This document shows, one piece after another, positions 18,288-24,900 of a stretch of DNA of 64,000 nucleotides; the stretch's first letter is position 1, and each line of letters begins with the position of its first letter. Both the position numbers and the translations under genes were made by a program. The notes below the pieces were generated by a model. The model was not told where the DNA came from, made no database searches, and saw only the letters and a program-made list of their open reading frames with translations. The DNA comes from Poriferisodalis sp965226645 (GTDB lineage Bacteria; Actinomycetota; Acidimicrobiia; Acidimicrobiales; Poriferisodalaceae): assembly GCA_965226645.1 (NCBI GenBank), contig CBDDDL010000003.1, positions 248,001 to 312,000 on the forward strand, given 5' to 3'.

Positions 18288-18913
18288 CGCGGGTGGCCAT
18301 CTCTGTCGAGGGCGAGACCGAGGAAGAGTTCGTCAAGCAACTCCTGCTGCCGCATCTCGTTGAGCACGACATCCTCGTCACGCCGATCAAGCCTGGGGGT
18401 CGAGGCGGCGACATTCACGTCGGCCGGATTGCTCCGCACATGGCGAAGTTGTCGTGGGGTTTCGACGCGGTCACGTCGCTGGAGGATTTCTATGGCTTCC
18501 GTCACCTCTTGCCAGGCGAGACCGTCCAGAACCTTGAGAAACGAATCGACACGGCCATCGGGGGTCACAATCCGCAAGCACCTCACTTGGTGCCTCAGTT
18601 CGCCTACGTCCAGCAGTACGAATTCGAGGCACTGCTCTTCTCGGCACCGAGTTCATTCGGCTTCCTGCCGGGCCTGCCGGGCCTGCCGCCAACGGCGCTC
18701 GCTGCGCTTGGAGCGATCGCGGGACAATTCTCGACACCTGAAGACATCAACGGCGGCTTCGGTACCCATCCGAGCAAGAGAATTGAGCAGTGCTTCGCCC
18801 GTTACAGAAAGACGCTCCATGGCCCCTTGATCGCGAAGAACATCGGTCTCGCAAAGATCCGTTCGGCGTGCCCGCGATTCGATGGCTGGGTCTCCCGACT
18901 TGAAGCGCTGTAG
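18284..18913 (+). CDS. DUF4276 family protein (TOPRIM-like), partner of the AAA ATPase
   Basis: A 209-residue protein whose N-terminus VAISVEGETEEEFVKQ, followed by an LEDFYGF block and QQYEFEALLFS near residue 105, matches the DUF4276 family. The acidic residues in EGETEE and in the ED-F-YGF block are in the places expected for a TOPRIM-like metal site. The GTG start overlaps the ATPase stop by four bases, so the products are made together and probably form a complex. The enzymatic activity is not known from sequence; a nuclease role is inferred from TOPRIM proteins paired with ATPases. Confidence 0.82.
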   Translation: MTRVAISVEGETEEEFVKQLLLPHLVEHDILVTPIKPGGRGGDIHVGRIAPHMAKLSWGFDAVTSLEDFYGFRHLLPGETVQNLEKRIDTAIGGHNPQAPHLVPQFAYVQQYEFEALLFSAPSSFGFLPGLPGLPPTALAALGAIAGQFSTPEDINGGFGTHPSKRIEQCFARYRKTLHGPLIAKNIGLAKIRSACPRFDGWVSRLEAL

Positions 18914-18963
18914 GTGGCCAATATCACCGGTCAGCGCGAACTCATTTCGTGAGCTGATGCTTG

Positions 18964-19191
18964 TTACGGCTGGCGGAGCGGATCGTCGTAGGTCAGCAGT
19001 TCGACGGCGCTGACGGCAGTGATGCGTTCGTCAAGGGCGAAGCGGTGGGTGCCTGCGTGGACGACGAACAGATGGTCGAGGTCCAGGTCGGCTAGGGCGC
19101 TGTGCATCGAACGAGTCACTGCAGGTCGCTCGGTTCGCTCTTGGCGCCTGCGATCGCCTCCCGGCCCATGACCGGGGTGATTCACCACCAT
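18964..19191 (-). pseudogene. C-terminal remnant of a second DUF4143-type ATPase
   Basis: The segment MHSALADLDLDHLFVVHAG followed by HRFALDERITAVSAVELL resembles the last 50 residues of AAA/DUF4143 ATPases (the part after the restriction-nuclease-like core). Nothing upstream encodes the rest: the intact DUF4143 ATPase gene ends 12 bases before the frame. The beginning of this frame (NHPGHGPGGDRRR) has no family resemblance. I read it as the tail of a lost paralogue left by recombination. Confidence 0.5.
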
Positions 19192-19203
19192 TCACGTGAA
19201 CAA

Positions 19204-20475
19204 TCAGGGCGCCCAGAGCGAATCGATGGGCACCATGAACAGGCGATCGCCGACCTTGACGTTCTGATGACCGGTGTGCAGGAGTACGCCGGCGCGGAAC
19301 GCGCCTTGCGAAACTGCGTCGAGGCGGTCACGCAGCCATGCCACGTGTGCAAGCCCGGCTGTCGTCGGCGACTGGGTGGCCTTCACTTCTGCGGCCACGA
19401 TCGAGCCGTCTCGCCATTCGACGATCAGGTCGATCTCTCGACCGTCGCGGTCTCGATAGTGACGCAGCGCCGGCCGTCCCGGCACCGACGAGAGCTGCCG
19501 TGCGATCTCGTTGACCACGAACGTCTCCAGCAGCCGGCCGGCATCGAGCGAGGCCGGTTCTGCCAATGCCTGCGCAGAGGTCCCCGCCAGCGCGGCGGCG
19601 ATTCCGGAATCGCCGAGATGGAGCTTGGGTCGCCGAATTGCCCGCCCGAGGGCGTTGCGCGACCAGGCGGGTATCTGGTCGATGAGGAACACCGCCCGCA
19701 GCCATTCCAGGTAGCGAGACAGCGTCGGTCTGCTGATGCCCAACCGGCGTGCTGTTGCGGCCACGTTGATTTCTGCAGCTGTGCTCGCAGCGGCCCATGC
19801 CAGCAAGCGTCCCATGGATGCTTCATCTCGAATCGCTGCGAGCAGACCGAGATCGCGGCCCACCACCGTGGCCGCATAGTCCTCGAACCATGCCGCACGC
19901 GCATCGAGTCGCCGGCCGAGCGCGATCGCACCGGGAAAACCGCCCTGGCACACCATTTCGAGATAGTCGGAGCGCCCGATCGTGCCGCCTGAAGCCAAGT
20001 CGGGAGTGCCAGCGTGCCAAGCTTCAAGAGTCGACGGTTGGCGGCCCGACAATTCGGCCCGCGACAGAGGCCGGAGATGCAACAAGCGCACGCGCCCGGC
20101 CAGTGACTCGCTGATGGTCGGCACGGTCAGAAAGTTGGTCGAACCGGTCAGCAGGAAGCGGCCGGGCCTCGGGTCTTCATCGACCATGAGCTTGACGGCG
20201 CGTATCAGTCTGTCGCCGCCGCGCTGCACCTCGTCGATGACCCGCGGCGACGTGCCGGCCGACAGGAACGTGACAGGGTCGTCGATGGCGGCGGAAAGCA
20301 GCGCATCGTCGTCCAGCGATGCGTACGAACCGCGGCGCTCAGCGGCTGCCTGCTTGGCCAGCGTCGTCTTGCCGGATTGGCGCGCACCGTGGAGCACGAC
20401 CACTCGTGACGTTTCGAGCGCTTCGTCGATTTGGTGACGCACATGGCGTTCGACAAACCCGAACTCGTCTGCCAT
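19204..20475 (-). CDS. AAA ATPase with DUF4143 domain
   Basis: A 423-residue protein of the AAA_14/DUF4143 class. Walker A GARQSGKTTL lies at residues 30-39, Walker B is RVIDEVQRG, and sensor-like LLTGSTNFLT follows. The C-terminal DUF4143 part contains the motif HYRDRDGREIDLIVEWRDG, with D and E-x-K-like residues (VAAEVKAT) resembling a restriction-endonuclease fold. The biological role of this very common family is unclear. GGGAG stands about 6 bases before ATG 20475. Two TTGCCG-containing repeats lie in the AT-rich leader. A remnant of a paralogue lies directly downstream. Confidence 0.88.
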   Translation of the reverse strand: MADEFGFVERHVRHQIDEALETSRVVVLHGARQSGKTTLAKQAAAERRGSYASLDDDALLSAAIDDPVTFLSAGTSPRVIDEVQRGGDRLIRAVKLMVDEDPRPGRFLLTGSTNFLTVPTISESLAGRVRLLHLRPLSRAELSGRQPSTLEAWHAGTPDLASGGTIGRSDYLEMVCQGGFPGAIALGRRLDARAAWFEDYAATVVGRDLGLLAAIRDEASMGRLLAWAAASTAAEINVAATARRLGISRPTLSRYLEWLRAVFLIDQIPAWSRNALGRAIRRPKLHLGDSGIAAALAGTSAQALAEPASLDAGRLLETFVVNEIARQLSSVPGRPALRHYRDRDGREIDLIVEWRDGSIVAAEVKATQSPTTAGLAHVAWLRDRLDAVSQGAFRAGVLLHTGHQNVKVGDRLFMVPIDSLWAP

Positions 20476-20514
20476 CTCGGTCTCCCTCGCCTGCGCGGTC
20501 AGAGTGAGTTTACA

Positions 20515-20550
20515 TTTTGCCGAGTATGAATATTACAAATTGCCGTATAA
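20515..20550 (-). promoter_or_regulatory. AT-rich leader with repeated TTGCCG motif
   Basis: Upstream of the DUF4143 ATPase start the GC content drops sharply. Two similar words, TTGCCGAGTAT at 20517-20527 and TTGCCGTATAA at 20540-20550, lie 23 bases apart in direct order. A third AATTGCCG is at about 20584. On the minus strand they read TTATACGGCAA and ATACTCGGCAA. They could be promoter or operator elements for the ATPase gene; no regulator is identified. Confidence 0.35.
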
Positions 20551-20640
20551 GGGATAAACAGCATGACAACATGACGGTTGACGAATTGCCGCCCCTTCAG
20601 TTCCCTGGTTCAGACCCCTCCAAATCCCCAGTTCGGCGAA

Positions 20641-20662
20641 CTCCATCGGTGGTTGCAAGTGA
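20641..20662 (+). repeat. IS30-family left inverted repeat
   Basis: The core ATCGGTGGTTGCAAGTGA (20645-20662) is the exact complement of 21674-21691. It touches a 19-base palindrome at its inner edge. Confidence 0.85.
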
Positions 20663-20680
20663 ACGGTCATGATGACCGTT
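20662..20680. repeat. Subterminal 19-bp palindrome in the IS element
   Basis: AACGGTCAT, one central G, then ATGACCGTT: a perfect 9-base inverted repeat just inside the left end and 37 bases before the transposase start. It could be an autoregulatory operator or a structure limiting read-in transcription. Confidence 0.6.
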
Positions 20681-20716
20681 GCCAACACATGCAGCCGACC
20701 GATGGAGGTGTCCAGT

Positions 20717-21693
20717 ATGGCAGCGAGGCTGAGTTTGGATGAGCGGGTGTTCATCGAGTCGTCGCTCGGGGCGGGCCGCGGCGTCGCGGACGTAGCGCGG
20801 CGGCTGGGCCGTGATCCGTCGACGGTGCATCGCGAGGTGGCCCGCTGCGCCGGGCGGGCGGGCTATGACGCCCGCTCGGCGCACGCGTGGGCTTGCGAGA
20901 GGGCGCGCGACGCGTTCGGGTCTCCAAGCTGGCGGATGATCCGGTGCTGGCTGCTGCGGTCACTGAGCGCTTGAGGCTGCGTTGGTCCCCGCACGCAGCG
21001 GCGGCGGACCTGCGCGAGGCGGGCATGAGCTTGTGCGCGGAGACCATCTACCGGGCGTGCTACGCGAACGACGCGCGCAGCGGCCTGCCCGCCGGCTCCT
21101 GGGACAAGCTGCCGCGGCGCTGCCGGCGCCGTCGGCCGCGCAGCGTCGCGCAGGCCCAAAAGCCCAGCCCGCTGGGGGAATACCGGCGGTTGGCCGACCG
21201 GCCGGCCGCAGCCGAGGACCGCACAGAACCCGGCCACTGGGAAGGCGACCTCATCGTCGGCAAAGCGAACCGTACCGCCGCGGTCACGCTCGCCGAGCGC
21301 ACCAGCCGCTACTGCTTGACTGCCGCGCTGCCCGACGGCTACAGCGCGCCGCAGGTCGCCGCCGCGGTCACCGCGGCGCTCGCTCGCCAGCCCCGCGCTC
21401 TCGTGCGCACCCTCACCTGGGACCAAGGCCGCGAGATGGCCCGCTGGGCCGACGTCGAGGCAGCGCTCGGCATCGAGGTGTTCTTCTGCGAGCCGCGCTC
21501 TCCGTGGCAGCGGCCCACCAACGAGCACACCAACGGGCTGCTGCGCCGATGGCTTCCCAAAGGCACCAGCCTCGACATCGGACAACTGCGCCTCGCGGTC
21601 ATCGAGGACAACCTCAACATGATGCCCCGCCGACTCCACAACTGGGCATCAGCACACGACATCTACACTCAACTCACTTGCAACCACCGATAG
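20717..21693 (+). pseudogene. IS30-family transposase, frameshifted
   Basis: The N-terminal helix-turn-helix part (LSLDERVFIESSLGAGRGVA, then VARRLGRDPSTVHREV) is in one frame from ATG 20717, which has GGAGG 8 bases upstream. The reading changes frame near 20905-20920, in a GCGCGCGACGCG run. From there the second frame carries the rest: HWEGDLIVG (first Asp), TWDQGREMA (second Asp) and NEHTNGLLRRW (Glu), so the DDE triad is intact. Total length is one base short of whole codons, which fits a single-base deletion. The TAG stop at 21691 lies inside the right inverted repeat. A programmed shift is possible but not usual for IS30. Confidence 0.8.
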
Positions 21694-21695
21694 AG
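21674..21695 (-). repeat. IS30-family right inverted repeat
   Basis: Complement of the left end, with an exact 18-base core at 21674-21691. The last four codons and the stop of the transposase are encoded in it. Confidence 0.85.
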
Positions 21696-21741
21696 CTTGC
21701 CGACCATCGGCGACGGATCATCGGTGTTGCCCGACAGCTTG

Positions 21742-21761
21742 AAGGGGGAGTATTCCCCCTT
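21742..21761. terminator. Hairpin just outside the IS element
   Basis: AAGGGGGA, loop GTAT, TCCCCCTT: a perfect 8-base stem followed on the plus strand by CCTTTG. It is terminator-like but has only a short T-run. Confidence 0.45.
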
Positions 21762-21869
21762 CCTTTGTTGAGCGTCCCCGGCGGGGCGCAGCGGGCCGAG
21801 TCGGCTGCCTCTTGAAGGGGTAACAGGGCGCTTCCCCCGTGGGCCGGGCTGTCGGTTAGGGCGGGCTGG

Positions 21870-22050
21870 CCGCCCGCGCTGTGACGGCACTGGTGTTCGT
21901 GCTCGTCTGGTGTTCGTGCGATGGCCCAGGCTTGTGAGGCGCCGGGCGGTGTCGTGACGGGCGAACCATTCGAAGATTGACCGCCGGGCTGTGGCCCCGT
22001 CGGGGTAGCGGGATCTGCGTGAGCTGGGACCCTGCCGGCGGCAGTGCACT
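21870..22050 (-). pseudogene. Degraded IS3-family OrfB-like transposase fragment
   Basis: On the minus strand one frame reads RYPDGATARRSIFEWFARHD followed by TARRLTSLGHRT, and another continues TPDEHEHQCRHS. Together they resemble the C-terminal end of IS3-type OrfB transposases (A-R-x-x-I-F-E-W ... R-R-x-H-S-S-L-G-x-x-T-P-x-x-y). The frame change and substitutions show it is a scar. With the adjacent IS30 element and hairpins it fills most of the 558-base stretch (21696-22253) that has no intact gene. No terminal repeats were found for it. Confidence 0.45.
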
Positions 22051-22095
22051 TGCGGCGGCCACCGCGCCGACGAATCATCAGCTATGCTCGCGCCG

Positions 22096-22111
22096 GTGAG
22101 GTTCGCCTCAC
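22096..22111. other. UUCG-loop hairpin
   Basis: GTGAGG, TTCG, CCTCAC: a perfect 6-base stem with a TTCG tetraloop, which is exceptionally stable as RNA. It lies 28 bases before a longer hairpin in the gene-free stretch. Function unknown; possibly part of a small structured transcript. Confidence 0.35.
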
Positions 22112-22139
22112 TCACACAACCCAAAACTGACAGACCAGG

Positions 22140-22175
22140 CAGCGCCCTCGAACGTGAAACCGTTCGGGGGCGCTG
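22140..22175. terminator. Long hairpin, probable terminator
   Basis: CAGCGCCCTCGAACG at 22140-22154 pairs with 22161-22175 over 15 bases with one G-T pair, around the loop TGAAAC. TTGTGT follows on the plus strand. It stands between the IS scar and the HEPN gene stop, so it may end minus-strand transcription of the HEPN gene or act in both directions. Confidence 0.5.
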
Positions 22176-22253
22176 TTGTGTCCTGAGCGGTGGCCGGACG
22201 CTGATTCGGCCTTGCCGAGGTCTGCAGCCTCGACCGAGCCTCAGCCGGGCGGT

Positions 22254-22700
22254 TCAAGAAGCGATCGCACGCGCGACGGCGTTGACGATGCGTTCGGCTA
22301 CATCGGCTGCTGCGCGGACGTGCTTCGCGTTGAGCTTCCTGGAAGCGAAGTCCCCGTGCTGTGCGAGCGCCCGATCCTGGCGGATCTCGTTCGCATCTAC
22401 GAGATCGCTCGCGGAAATGGCCCCTGCCAATTCGCGCCTGGCGTAGTCAATCGTCAAGCGGCGGGCACCTTCGCCACTGCGCACTCGGAGCCCGTGTGCC
22501 GACATGTGCCCAACCACGGCCTTGCGGATGGCGTCGTGGCATGCGGACATGGCGAGGGTTGTGTCGCTCTCAGCGATCCTGCGCGCCGACGCGACGTGTC
22601 GTCTGGCGTCGTTGACGCGTTCGCCAGCCGCTCCCATGTTGGCCTTGACTCGTTCAATCCGGCGGGTCGCGATCGCTTTAGCGAGCCAGTCAGACGTCAC
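22254..22700 (-). CDS. HEPN domain protein (SAV_6107-like), toxin-type
   Basis: A 148-residue all-helical protein. The helix with SACHDAIRKAVVGHMSAHGL and the later R-A-L-A-Q-H segment (Arg, four residues, His) fit the HEPN fold and its RNase-type RX4H motif. HEPN proteins of this kind are usually encoded with a minimal nucleotidyltransferase that neutralises them. The GTG start at 22700 overlaps the end of such a partner by 11 bases, but that partner has lost its N-terminal half. The toxin may therefore be unpaired or already inactive. Confidence 0.7.
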   Translation of the reverse strand: MTSDWLAKAIATRRIERVKANMGAAGERVNDARRHVASARRIAESDTTLAMSACHDAIRKAVVGHMSAHGLRVRSGEGARRLTIDYARRELAGAISASDLVDANEIRQDRALAQHGDFASRKLNAKHVRAAADVAERIVNAVARAIAS

Positions 22701-22908
22701 GCTCGACTTCTAGCATGATCGGCGCCAAGGGCTGCTCTCGAATATGAGCGACGAACGCTTCCGGCGAAGGGGAATCCCAGCTGTCACGGTCGATCACGAT
22801 GGGGTTGACTTCTACCCGCAGATCCTCTTCGACGTCGCGGCATGCCGCGCGAACCACCCGCAGCGGCGCTATGTCGATCACAGCGACATCGATGTCGTTG
22901 GGAAACCA
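22690..22908 (-). pseudogene. Nucleotidyltransferase (MNT) remnant, 5' truncated
   Basis: The frame begins NDIDVAVID, which is the second half of the MNT active site (D-x-D). It continues EEDLRVEVNPIVIDRDSW and ends PLAPIMLEVERDV, as in MNT proteins partnered with HEPN. The first half, including the obligatory G-S of the GSx10DxD motif, is missing: the sequence upstream becomes the stop codon and body of the molybdopterin oxidoreductase gene on the same strand. GTG 22881 is the first possible start and lies inside the motif. The gene is a remnant. Confidence 0.65.
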
Positions 22909-22909
22909 G

Positions 22910-23929
22910 CTATTCCAGCGGGAACGGGAGTTGGAGCCACCAAGGGCGGTCGACGGGGTCGATGCGGGTCACCCACTTGACCCACCAGAAGCCCCGCCTT
23001 CCAGGCGCCACCAGCCGTACCGGGGCGCCGTGGCCGCGGCGCAGCGGCTCCCCGCCGTAGCCGACGGCCAGGTACAGGTTGGCTGCGTCGCGAGCGGGGA
23101 ACAGCCGGCTGTAACCGGTCACCGATGTGACCTCCAGCGTGGGCGCATCCACCGACGGCAATAGCTCTGACAGCGGCACCGCATCCCACGACTGGCGGCT
23201 CCACCACCCACCCGTGCAGTCGAGGACGGCCGGCACCGGCGTGGCCCGGGCGTGCAAGGTCTCGAGCGTCACCGGCTCGCCTGCAACAGTGAGGTCCCAG
23301 TCCGAAGCGGCCACTCGGGGCGACTGGTCGTTGAGCCACATGGTCGTTGGCATCTCTGCAGGCTTGAACGAGGCGATTTCGTGTGAGCCGGTGAATCGCC
23401 GGTTGTCGCCCACCACCAGCTGCTGAATCCAATACACCACGCCCGCGGCTGCCAGTGCGATGCCCCCGCCGATCAGCGCCCTGCGGTCGAGGTCGACCAC
23501 GCTCGGGCGACCCGGTCGGCTGACGACATGCCACACCAACAAAGGAACCACCAGCGCGACCAGCAGAACATGGGTCCACAGCGCCGACCAGTAGCCCACC
23601 CCGTGCCACAGCCCGGTGGCGTGGAGGACGCCGAGCACGACCGTGGCTGTTACCAACGCTCCCAGCAGCATCGACAGCCATCGGGTGGCGCGGCGGCGCT
23701 TCAGCCCCGTGCGCACCGAGCCCCGGAGCTTGGTCGGGGCCAGCGCCAGCAGGCTCAGGCCGGCGAGGGCGTGCACGACCGTTATCCAGCGGGCCCAGCC
23801 GGTGCCCACCGCCCAGGACGCCAGCCCCGTCCCGGCCGCCACTGTCGCCGCGACCGCCAGGAGCAGATCCACCCGCCGAGCAGTGAGCCATTTTCCAGGT
23901 CTCATCTCATGTCGATCTATGTCGGCCAC
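22910..23929 (-). CDS. Membrane-anchored molybdopterin-dependent oxidoreductase (sulfite oxidase fold)
   Basis: The first half of this 339-residue protein has four to five membrane helices (VDLLLAVAATVAAGTGLASW, ITVVHALAGLSLLAL, WLSMLLGALVTATVVLGVL, ALWTHVLLVALVVPLLVWHV), resembling a cytochrome b-like anchor. The second half is a sulfite-oxidase-type molybdopterin domain. The molybdenum-ligating cysteine is in VLDCTGGWWS, and the RLVAPGRRGFWWVKWV segment is typical of the fold. It is probably extracytoplasmic. The start is uncertain: GTG 23929 or ATG 23905. Its 3' end abuts the truncated MNT gene, so an insertion or deletion has joined them. Confidence 0.85.
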   Translation of the reverse strand: MADIDRHEMRPGKWLTARRVDLLLAVAATVAAGTGLASWAVGTGWARWITVVHALAGLSLLALAPTKLRGSVRTGLKRRRATRWLSMLLGALVTATVVLGVLHATGLWHGVGYWSALWTHVLLVALVVPLLVWHVVSRPGRPSVVDLDRRALIGGGIALAAAGVVYWIQQLVVGDNRRFTGSHEIASFKPAEMPTTMWLNDQSPRVAASDWDLTVAGEPVTLETLHARATPVPAVLDCTGGWWSRQSWDAVPLSELLPSVDAPTLEVTSVTGYSRLFPARDAANLYLAVGYGGEPLRRGHGAPVRLVAPGRRGFWWVKWVTRIDPVDRPWWLQLPFPLE

Positions 23930-23958
23930 CTTATTGGCGATGGCCCTTCCTAATGGCC

Positions 23959-23998
23959 GTCAGCATCATCTGCATCAATAGATGCAAATGATGCTGAC
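23959..23998. promoter_or_regulatory. 40-bp palindrome, probable operator of the RHH-MNT gene
   Basis: GTCAGCATCATCTGCATC at 23959-23976 and its near-perfect complement at 23981-23998 (one mismatch in 18) are separated by AATA. It ends 18 bases before the start of a gene whose N-terminus is a ribbon-helix-helix domain, and covers where the -35 region would be. The symmetry suits a dimeric RHH repressor. Confidence 0.65.
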
Positions 23999-24004
23999 GA
24001 CTGC

Positions 24005-24010
24005 TAACCT
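24005..24010 (+). promoter_or_regulatory. -10 element for a leaderless RHH-MNT transcript
   Basis: TAACCT fits the actinobacterial TANNNT -10 consensus and lies 6 bases before ATG 24017. Transcription would start at or next to the A of the ATG. This explains the absence of a ribosome-binding site. Confidence 0.45.
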
Positions 24011-24016
24011 CAGCGC

Positions 24017-24454
24017 ATGAGGCGCGTCACGGTGACCATTCCTGACGAACTTGAGGCCGAACTGGATCGGTTCATCGCCGAGCAGCCGGCACTCCCGTCG
24101 GTGACTGCCGTGCTGCAAGCGAGCTTGGAGCAGTTTCTCGCCCGAGGCAGTGGATCTGGCCACTCGACCCAGCTTGGCCGAGTGTTTCGAAGCCGCCGGC
24201 ACATCTGCGCGACCGCCCGAAAGTACGGAATCAGCGACATACGCATATTCGGCTCGGTCGCTCGTGGCGAAGCGCGCCCCGACAGCGACATCGACATCCT
24301 CGTCTCAACGGGTCGTGGGACTGGGCTGTTCGATCTGGCTCGGCTGAGGATGGAGCTGGAGCAACTCCTTGAGGCTCCCGTGCATCTTGCGACCGACGGC
24401 GGCATGACAGATGCGCAACGTGAAGCGGTCCTCGCTGAGGCCATCACACTGTGA
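24017..24454 (+). CDS. mntA: RHH-nucleotidyltransferase fusion (MntA-type antitoxin)
   Basis: A 145-residue two-domain protein. Residues 1-43 (RRVTVTIPDELEAELDRFI, then SVTAVLQASLEQFL) look like a ribbon-helix-helix DNA-binding domain with its N-terminal strand and two helices. Residues 60-145 are a minimal nucleotidyltransferase with GSVARGEARPDSDID: Gly79-Ser80 and Asp91/Asp93 form the complete GSx10DxD site. In MntA/HepT systems the nucleotidyltransferase AMPylates a tyrosine of the HEPN toxin. Here the added DNA-binding domain and the palindrome upstream suggest the antitoxin also represses the operon. The end overlaps hepT by GTGA. The enzymatic role is known for the family; repression is inferred. 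Confidence 0.82.
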   Translation: MRRVTVTIPDELEAELDRFIAEQPALPSVTAVLQASLEQFLARGSGSGHSTQLGRVFRSRRHICATARKYGISDIRIFGSVARGEARPDSDIDILVSTGRGTGLFDLARLRMELEQLLEAPVHLATDGGMTDAQREAVLAEAITL

Positions 24455-24786
24455 CCGACGCAGACCGGCATCGCTGGCAGCACATTCTGGAAGCGGCCGA
24501 GGCAGTTGCGCTCTATGCAGCAGTCGGCCACGATGAATTCAGACGCGATGCGATTCGCCAAGACGCATGCGTCTACCGGCTGCTCGTTATCGGTGAGGCC
24601 GCCACGCGGCTCGCCTCAATTCCCGGTTCAGCGTCCGATCTTGACGAACTCCGAGCAGCGGCCGACATGCGGAACTTTCTGATCCATGAGTATTGGAAGA
24701 CCGATATCGACGTGCTTTGGCAAGCGGTCACCGAGGACATCCCGCGATTCGCCGTGAAGATCCGGCGCATCGTTGACGAGACCTGA
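24451..24786 (+). CDS. hepT: HepT-like HEPN ribonuclease toxin (DUF86)
   Basis: A 111-residue HEPN protein with the canonical active-site motif RNFLIHEYW: Arg74, His79 and Tyr81 (RX4HXY). The tyrosine is the residue AMPylated by MntA in studied systems, which blocks RNase activity. The length and the final VWQAV-x(3)-IPRFAVKI-type helix fit the DUF86 family. GTG 24451 overlaps the antitoxin stop, which ensures both are made together. The module is complete, in contrast to the broken HEPN/MNT pair 1.3 kb to the left. Confidence 0.85.
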   Translation: MTDADRHRWQHILEAAEAVALYAAVGHDEFRRDAIRQDACVYRLLVIGEAATRLASIPGSASDLDELRAAADMRNFLIHEYWKTDIDVLWQAVTEDIPRFAVKIRRIVDET

Positions 24787-24842
24787 CCAGAGCCTGACCC
24801 GAGCGTCCCAAATACTCCCCGCAAAGCGGTCTCTGGCCGACA

Positions 24843-24873
24843 GGGGCGACGGCGATTGACTCGCCGCCGCCCC
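24843..24873. terminator. Bidirectional terminator hairpin
   Basis: GGGGCGACGGCGA, loop TTGAC, TCGCCGCCGCCCC: a 13-base stem with one A-C mismatch. It lies between the convergent hepT and substrate-binding protein genes, so it probably ends both. Confidence 0.6.
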
Positions 24874-24900
24874 AAGTCGGTCTGGTGAGCGTGCGAGTGG

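Larger units (their letters stand above)
20641..21695 (+). mobile_element. IS30-family insertion sequence (about 1055 bp)
   Basis: The element is bounded by inverted repeats that share a perfect 18-base core, ATCGGTGGTTGCAAGTGA at 20645-20662 and its complement at 21674-21691. The four bases outside match at three positions (CTCC versus CTCT). It contains one IS30-type transposase gene, which carries a frameshift. The length is normal for the family. No clear target-site duplication is seen in the flanks. Confidence 0.85.

Noticed and set aside
22081..22140. Possible tRNA or riboswitch near the TTCG hairpin
   Set aside because: No cloverleaf, no T-loop consensus and no known riboswitch core could be fitted.
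22878..23891. 337-codon minus-strand frame overlapping the molybdopterin oxidoreductase in another frame
   Set aside because: Composition is Gly/Arg/Pro-rich low complexity. The other frame has membrane helices and the molybdenum cysteine.
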